A stretch of DNA of 64,000 nt. Origin: Mytilus californianus. Lineage: Eukaryota; Mollusca; Bivalvia; Mytilida; Mytilidae. A model generated the notes under the pieces. The model was given only the letters and a program-made list of their open reading frames with translations, was not told the DNA's origin and made no database searches. The DNA is taken from positions 114,715,588 through 114,779,587 of the forward strand of contig NW_026262734.1 of the NCBI RefSeq assembly GCF_021869535.1, written 5' to 3'. Numbering within the stretch: the stretch's first letter is position 1; the number at the start of each line of letters is the position of its first letter. The position numbers and the translations under genes were made by a program. Shown here in pieces: positions 58,955 to 64,000 of the stretch.

Positions 58955-59240
58955 GATGTGGTATGAGTGCCAATGCAAAAACTCTCCATCCAAGTCATAT
59001 AATTTATTTAAAGTTAATAATTATAAGTCAAAGTAAGGCCTTCGACACGGAGCCTTGGCTCATACCAAACAGCAAGCTATAAAGGGCCCCAAAATGACTA
59101 GTGTAAAACAATTCAAACAGCATAACCAACGGTCTTATCTATATACAAAACGAGAATCACCAATGAACCACACCATCAAACGACAACTACTTAACAACTG
59201 CAGGCTCCTGACTTAGGACAGGTGCATACAAATGCTGGGG
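58955..59240 (-). repeat. Tail family 1 subfamily, truncated minus copy
   Basis: GATGTGGTATGAGTGCCAAT, CGACACGGAGCCTTGGCTCA, TATAAAGGGCCCCAAAATGA and CTGACTTAGGACAGGTGCAT follow 32935-33400. It breaks off near 59238. Confidence 0.88.
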
Positions 59241-59514
59241 GTATGGATAGTTTTGTTCCGCCGGCAAACGATATTGCAGTTGAAGGCAACTCTTCTCCTC
59301 CTTCGCGTCCTTTATTCTAACAACGAAATAAGGCATGATTTTGTGAAGAATTGTCTTTGACTTTGATAAGAAATCTGTGTTAATGCTCGAAACAGTTTAA
59401 AGGGTCGCGATTTGACGTTGACTAAAACGCTCTGGCGACCGTTTTTTTCCACTTATTAAATGTTTACAATTAAAAACGGCGCAGGATATAGACACGATTG
59501 CATAGCTGACTATG

Positions 59515-59650
59515 TGGTAAGAGTTCTATTCATTGTTGAAGGCCGTACGTTGACCCATAGTTGTTAATTTCTGTGTCATTTGATCTCTTGTGGAGAGTTG
59601 TTCAATATGGAGAGGTGTCTAAATGGCAATCATACCAATTCTTCTTATTT
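59515..59650 (+). repeat. PLE tail family 1, plus 3' fragment
   Basis: TTCATTGTTGAAGGCCGTAC, GTTAATTTCTGTGTCATTTG and TCTTGTGGAGAGTTG, with a short rearrangement before ATACCAATTCTTCTT. Confidence 0.85.
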
Positions 59651-59684
59651 TCATAATGAGATTTGAATATGAATATGAAACAAA

Positions 59685-60175
59685 TTGAGAAGGAAAATGG
59701 GGAATATATCAAAGAGACAACAACCCGACCAAAGAGAAGATAACAGATAACAGCCGAAGGCTACCGATGGGTCTTCAACGCAGCGAAAAAAATCCCGCCT
59801 CAGCTGGCCCCTAAGTTAAATGTGTACTAGTTCAGTGATAATGGACGTCATACTAAACTTCGAAACATATAAATGAACTAAAATTAATAAAACATACAAG
59901 ACTAACAAAGGCCAGAGGCTCCTGACTAAGGACAGGCGCAAAATGCGGCGGGATTAAACATGTTTTGTGAGATCTCAACCCTCCCACAACACCTTTAGCC
60001 AGTGTAGAATAACGAAACACACAGCAATACGCACAGTAAAACTCAGTTTAAAAGAAATCCGAGTCAGAATAGGTAACAAAAGAAACTAAGCAAAATGACA
60101 ATGGTACATCAATTAACAAAGGACGACTAGCAGTTACTGACATGCCAGCTCCTGAACACAATTAAACTGATTGAA
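59685..60175 (-). repeat. PLE tail family 2, minus copy attached to the PLE ORF
   Basis: Complement of 29590-30165: GGAATATATCAAAGAGACAA, CAGCTGGCCCCTAAGT, GGCCAGAGGCTCCTGACTAA and CCAGCTCCTGAACACAATTA. It continues directly into the downstream end of the PLE ORF at 60307, the same order as at 29245-30165. Confidence 0.9.
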
Positions 60176-60306
60176 AGATTATGTCTATATTATATGAAAA
60201 TCAAGCACAATCCCTCCCGTTAGGGGTTTAGTATCATGCCATCATAAAATATATGAGAAGAACATAACCCGTATCATGCCGACAACTGGTTTTAGAATAA
60301 ATGTGT

Positions 60307-61740
60307 TTATTTCCGATGCAAAGACCCTATGAGTGAATCAATATTAATACCAACATATGCAATCCGTAATGACCTGAAAACAGTATCGTAACTATATCCC
60401 TTCTGAATAAGTTTGTTTAAAGGTTTGGTTAACTTTGAGGTGAATGCCGACATTTTTGTGCTTTGTAAAGAATATTGCCATAAAATATTGGATGTGAATT
60501 ACCTGAACGTATAAAATGTCTACATGTTGATTTATATATACGCATGATGTCCTTGTACCGATGATACAATTTTGTAAATGTTTTGACTAGTTTGTGATAT
60601 CGAAAACCCTGGTGTAATACTTTATCAGTAATACAGAGATTTCTTTCGTTAAAATTAAATACGTTGTTACATACACGAGCGAATCTAACAAGTTGAGATA
60701 TATAAACACCAAACGATGGTGACAAGGGAACCTGACCTTCTAAAAATGGATAATTAACAATCGGAAATGAAAAATCATCTCTTTTATTATAAATTTTGGT
60801 ATTAAGGTTCCCGTTACAGATATAGATTTCAAGATCCAGGAAAGGGCAGTGTTCATTGTTAGTATTGTGTTGTTATTGTTCGGTAGGATAAATCTCTTTA
60901 GTGTACATACTGAAGTCGTCATTATTGAGAGCCAATATATCATCCAAATATATAAAAGTGTTATTAATCTTTTGAATAAGATGTTGTTTCGATGGGTCTT
61001 TGCTGATTTTAGTCATAAATCGTAGCTCATAACAATACAGAAACAGGTCCGCAATAAGTGGTGTACAGTTAGGCCCCATGGGAATTCCGATATCTTGACA
61101 ATATACGGAATCTCGATAGAATGTTATCAAGTAAAAATTCAAGGGCAGTTATAGTATCAAAGCAGTTTCAATTGACATAGTTCTTTTTTTTTGTTACTAA
61201 AAAATAACTTAAAAGAGTTTGAACATATATATTCGCATTCTAAATTTTTAAATGCACATTTAATAAGGTGTGTGAATTTCTTCTTAATAGGATTATGAGG
61301 CAAAGTGGTATATAGGGTAGAAAAATCAAAACTATGAACAGATTTGAAATCACCAATATAAGCATGCAATTTATCAAGTACTTCCAACGAATTTTTGACA
61401 CTCCAAAAGTAATTAATTCCACTACTTTCAAAGGCCTTTTTTGAACAATTTATTACCAGGTTTTTGATTGTACCAAGTGTACTAGTAAGTAGAATAGAGA
61501 AGTGGAACAATGGCTTGAAGACGAAATAAATCTATATTCGTAAGGAGTTTTGTGTAGCTTCGGAAGCCCGTACATAGTTTGAACTTTCATAGTATTGGGT
61601 TCTGCAATAAAGAAGTAGCTAGAAGTTTATGTTCGTTACAGATGTCATTTTCCGAAAATGGAGTCAGTAGGGATATTGGTGAATTCGTGATTTCCTTTTG
61701 CAGAACCTCAATGTAAAATTTGCGTCAAACAATAATGATA
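60307..61740 (-). pseudogene. Penelope-like element RT, frameshifted copy (middle and C-terminal parts)
   Basis: Minus-strand frames joined by several frameshifts give PLE motifs in order: GLPKLHKTPYEYRFISSS (about 61575-61520), SVHSFDFSTLYTTLPH, GIPMGPNCTPLIADLFLY (about 61085), YLDDILALNN with the catalytic pair intact (about 60950), KIYNKRDDFSFPIVNYPF, SFGVYISQLVRFARVC, KLYHRYKDIM, SHPIFYGNILYKAQKCRHS and a C-terminus ending LHRK before TAA at 60309-60307. The N-terminal part continues at 62436-62865 beyond an inserted tandem dimer. Frameshifts make it inactive. Confidence 0.9.
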
Positions 61741-61743
61741 CTC

Positions 61744-62435
61744 GATACCTCTCCTAGTGGACTATCAGTCCCCGAGGGTATCATCAGCTCAGTAGTCAGT
61801 ACGTCGGTACTGACATGATTTATAACAAACTTTTCTAAAATTGTCCGTTTATAAATTTTGAAATTATAAGGAAACTAAGGTTTCAACTCCCTCAGGCAAA
61901 GTTGACCTTAGATGAATTTGGCTATTTGTTTTAGGTGTTTTTATCATATAGCTCTTCAACAGTTTCGGTACTTATACATCCCTCGGATTTCAAATGTTTG
62001 GCATTGAGCGTTCCTGATGAAGGTAAATCCAGAAAAGAGCTTCGGACGCATGAAATTAATAAACGTGTTGTTTTCAATGTTTTACATCACTGGGTCGATA
62101 CCTCTGCTGGTGGACTATCAGTCCCCGAGGGTATCATCAGCTCAGTAGTCAGTACTTCGGTACTGACATGATTTATAACAAATTTTCTAAAAATGTCCGT
62201 TTATAAAATTTAGAAATTATAAAGAAACTAAGGTTTCAATTCCCTGAGGCAAAGTTGACCTTAGATGAATTTGGCTATTTGTTTTAGGTATTTTTATCAT
62301 ATAGCTCTTCAACAGTTTCGGTACTTATACATCCCTCGGGTTTCAAATGTTTGGCATTGAGCGTTCCTGATGAAGGTAAATCCAGAAACGCGCTTCGGAC
62401 GCATGAAATTATTAAACGTGTTGTTTTCAATTGTT
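61744..62435 (+). repeat. 353-bp tandem dimer inserted in the PLE
   Basis: Two head-to-tail copies (starts at 61744 and 62097) of a unit beginning GATACCTCTSCTRGTGGACT, with CCCCGAGGGTATCATCAGCT, TGCTGAC-like TACTGACATGATTTATAACA, TTCAACTCCCTCAGGCAAAG, CGTTCCTGATGAAGGTAAAT and CTTCGGACGCATGAAATT. The second copy is slightly shorter. The PLE ORF reads into the array on both sides: VFVPSDKVAK on one, CLTQILH on the other. Confidence 0.9.
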
Positions 62436-62865
62436 TAGCAACCTTATCAGACGGAACAAAAACAAATTCCCTTGCGAGTTCTTTTAGCTTATGTTTGAAA
62501 CGAGAAATAGGGCTATAATGGTTGTTGTTAGGAGTAAAATGTTCTTAAAAATGTTGTATACGTATATCAACTATGTTCATAACTGAATAAAAAAAGAATC
62601 TAAGGATCTCTTGTCAGATTTTTCTCGTTGTATCCATTTAGAGCAGTAAGTACGGAATGAGTCGTGGATGATGTTACGACACTCATTCCAATTAATCATT
62701 GACAGGGGACGATATTTAGGTCCTTTGCTGAGGAATGATTTCAACGCTCGGTCACAAACGATATTACGGTCTCTTGTTATACTGTTTTGTTCAAAACAGC
62801 CACACGTAACCGGATGTTTAACGTCCTAACTAACAATGTTAAAAGGGTCGCGGGACAGTTTGTAC
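62436..62865 (-). pseudogene. Penelope-like element, N-terminal part of the same copy
   Basis: Minus strand: SKGPKYRPLSMINWNECR and a TYCSKWIQREKSDKR stretch (about 62740-62600), then KELAREFVFVPSDKVAK at about 62490-62440. These match the region before the reverse-transcriptase domain in PLEs (the F-V-x-V-P-x-D-K-A motif). With 60307-61740 it accounts for most of one element. Confidence 0.82.
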
Positions 62866-62889
62866 TAACTATTATGTAAAGAGAAGGAT

Positions 62890-63255
62890 CGACTGTTAAT
62901 TATCATTGATATGGTCATATTTATAAATTAACTGTTTACAATTATTTTTTGAATTTTTGAAGTACTAAGGCTATTCTACCTCAGGAATAGATTACCTTAG
63001 CTGTATTTGGCAAAACTTTTATGAATTTTGGTCCTCAAAGCTCTTCAACTTCGTACTTTATTTGGCCTTTTTAACTTTTTTGGATTCGAGCGTCACTGAT
63101 GAGTCTTTTGCAGACGAAACGCGCGTCTGGCGTAAATACAAAATTTAATCCTGGTATCTATGATGAGTTTATTTACAACCACTGGGTCGATGCCACTGCT
63201 GGTGGAGTTTTAATTCCCCGAGGGTATCACCAGCCCAGTAGTCAGTACTTCTGTG
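62890..63255 (+). repeat. Related repeat unit ('gacgaaacgcgcgtctgg' type)
   Basis: It has the same order as the 353-bp units but is strongly diverged: TACCTCAGGAATAGATTACC, TTGGATTCGAGCGTCACTGA, TTGCAGACGAAACGCGCGTC, CACTGGGTCGATGCCACTGC, CCCCGAGGGTATCACCAGCC and CAGTAGTCAGTACTTCTGTG. The segment TCATTGATATGGTCAT occurs at both ends (about 62906 and 63269), a possible target duplication or unit boundary. Confidence 0.8.
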
Positions 63256-63259
63256 CTGA

Positions 63260-63487
63260 CATGAATTATCATTGATATGGTCATTCACACGGTATTGCAC
63301 ATCCTAAATTTTACGGTAATATTGTACTTAAAGCGCGGAAATCACTATGTTATCCGTGTAAACTCATCGAACCTTTAAACAGGCTTATTAGTAAAGGTTA
63401 TCTTACCAATGTTGTAATTAGATCTTTGAATATAGTTTACATTGGCACTAATATCGATTTTGTCATCAGCAAATTAAAATATAACTA
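63260..63487 (+). pseudogene. Penelope-like element, C-terminal ORF end
   Basis: An open plus-strand stretch encodes HGIAHPKFYGNIVLKARKS, CYPCKLIEPLNRLISKGYL and NIVYIGTNIDFVISKLKYN before TAA (63485-63487). It matches the C-terminal block of the copies at 29245 and 60307, but with a different last segment. Tail family 1 begins about 150 bp downstream. Confidence 0.85.
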
Positions 63488-63639
63488 AATTTGTATTGTT
63501 TTCAAGTGGGACGTATAAAGACATACCCACGTTCGTTTAGATCTATAAAGAGGTTAAACTCCTAACTATCCTACTGTCTGTCGATACATTTATTTTTGGC
63601 ATTGCACTAGTCATGTCTTCTTTGACTGTCCATGACGTT

Positions 63640-63790
63640 AAAATACTAAATCCCTGGGATGTGTTTTAGTTGATTTTAGTCTCTGATGCATGACTTTTTA
63701 TTATCAATTGTTTTTGGCTTTTAACTAGCTGTCAGTAACTGCGAGTACTCTCAAATCGTACTTTCTTGTTTATTTGACCTGTTGATACTA
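63640..63790 (+). repeat. PLE tail family 1, start
   Basis: CCCTGGGATGTGTTTTAGTT, then CTAGCTGTCAGTAACTGCGA and TACTCTCAAATCGTACTTTC parallel 17235-17345 and 32170-32290. Beyond 63800 nothing is recognised to the window end. Confidence 0.85.
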
Positions 63791-64000
63791 ATTGTATTGC
63801 TTTTTTGTTATTTAATGTTATTCAGGGTTATATCTGGTCTATATACCAGCTTTGATAAGTGTTTGGTATAACTATATATTTTCACTTCGTACTATGAACA
63901 TCAAAATTATTTATTTTGTAATAATATTTCCTTTCTCTATTGGTACTGTACACGTATACCTAACAACAACATTATTTTCATTTACCTGTGTTTAAAGTTA

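Noticed and set aside
61935-62171. Plus-strand 78-codon frame
   Set aside because: Lies across the junction of the 353-bp tandem dimer, which itself interrupts a PLE.

Overview
The window looks like nuclear DNA of a bivalve mollusc, most likely a mussel (Mytilus group). It is very AT-rich, has single-repeat coding exons separated by introns of many kilobases, and is packed with degraded Penelope-like retroelements and their tails, whose sequences I recall as typical of mussel genomes. There is no prokaryotic gene organisation. The species call is inference from remembered repeat families, not from a search.

The main gene runs on the minus strand across most of the window and leaves it on the low-coordinate side. 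In transcription order its visible exons are: a broken ankyrin exon (54779-54875), ankyrin exons 45765-45866, 44307-44408 and 25105-25209, a linker exon 12530-12622, a 13-nt microexon 10923-10935, a P-loop GTPase exon 4388-4645, and a long hydrophilic repeat exon from 817 to the window edge. Splice sites and phases agree at every junction from 45866 to 817. The product would be an ankyrin-repeat protein followed by a Roc-like GTPase domain whose switch I is directly followed by a long degenerate-repeat insertion. The 5' end, the rest of the GTPase fold and the 3' end are not in the window. On the plus strand, 57972-58168 is a convincing 3'-terminal exon of an unrelated, unrecognised gene. Two weaker exon candidates lie at 13466-13576 (+) and 34990-35362 (-).

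Nearly everything else is mobile DNA. Penelope-like element (PLE) reverse-transcriptase remains lie at 29245-29448, 31345-32300, 54083-54766, 60307-61740 with 62436-62865, and 63260-63487. Two abundant dispersed repeats (called tail family 1 and tail family 2 here) follow PLE ORF ends and are read as their 3' tails. A BEL/Pao LTR retrotransposon is split into a gag/protease part (15490-16560) and an integrase part (18040-18760), with PLE tails between them. Non-autonomous DNA elements include two with TTAA target duplications (1639-3852, 36285-36866), a 370-bp element flanked by TA (49684-50053) and a 1.3-kb element with long inverted ends (13956-15278). Two tRNA-derived SINE copies lie near 21.4 and 22.0 kb. 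Other structured DNA includes a cluster of 18-bp GTAAACGCGCGTTTAC-type palindromes (8181-8480), a GATCGATC cluster (40740-40950), a CTACG-rich tract (18800-19540), a 353-bp tandem dimer inserted in a PLE (61744-62435) and a pair of inverted ~440-bp arms around 27 and 31 kb.

The mobile elements have shaped the gene. They make up much of the visible intron sequence, and one PLE fragment begins almost exactly at the 3' end of the 54.8-kb ankyrin exon, which has also lost its frame and its GT donor.
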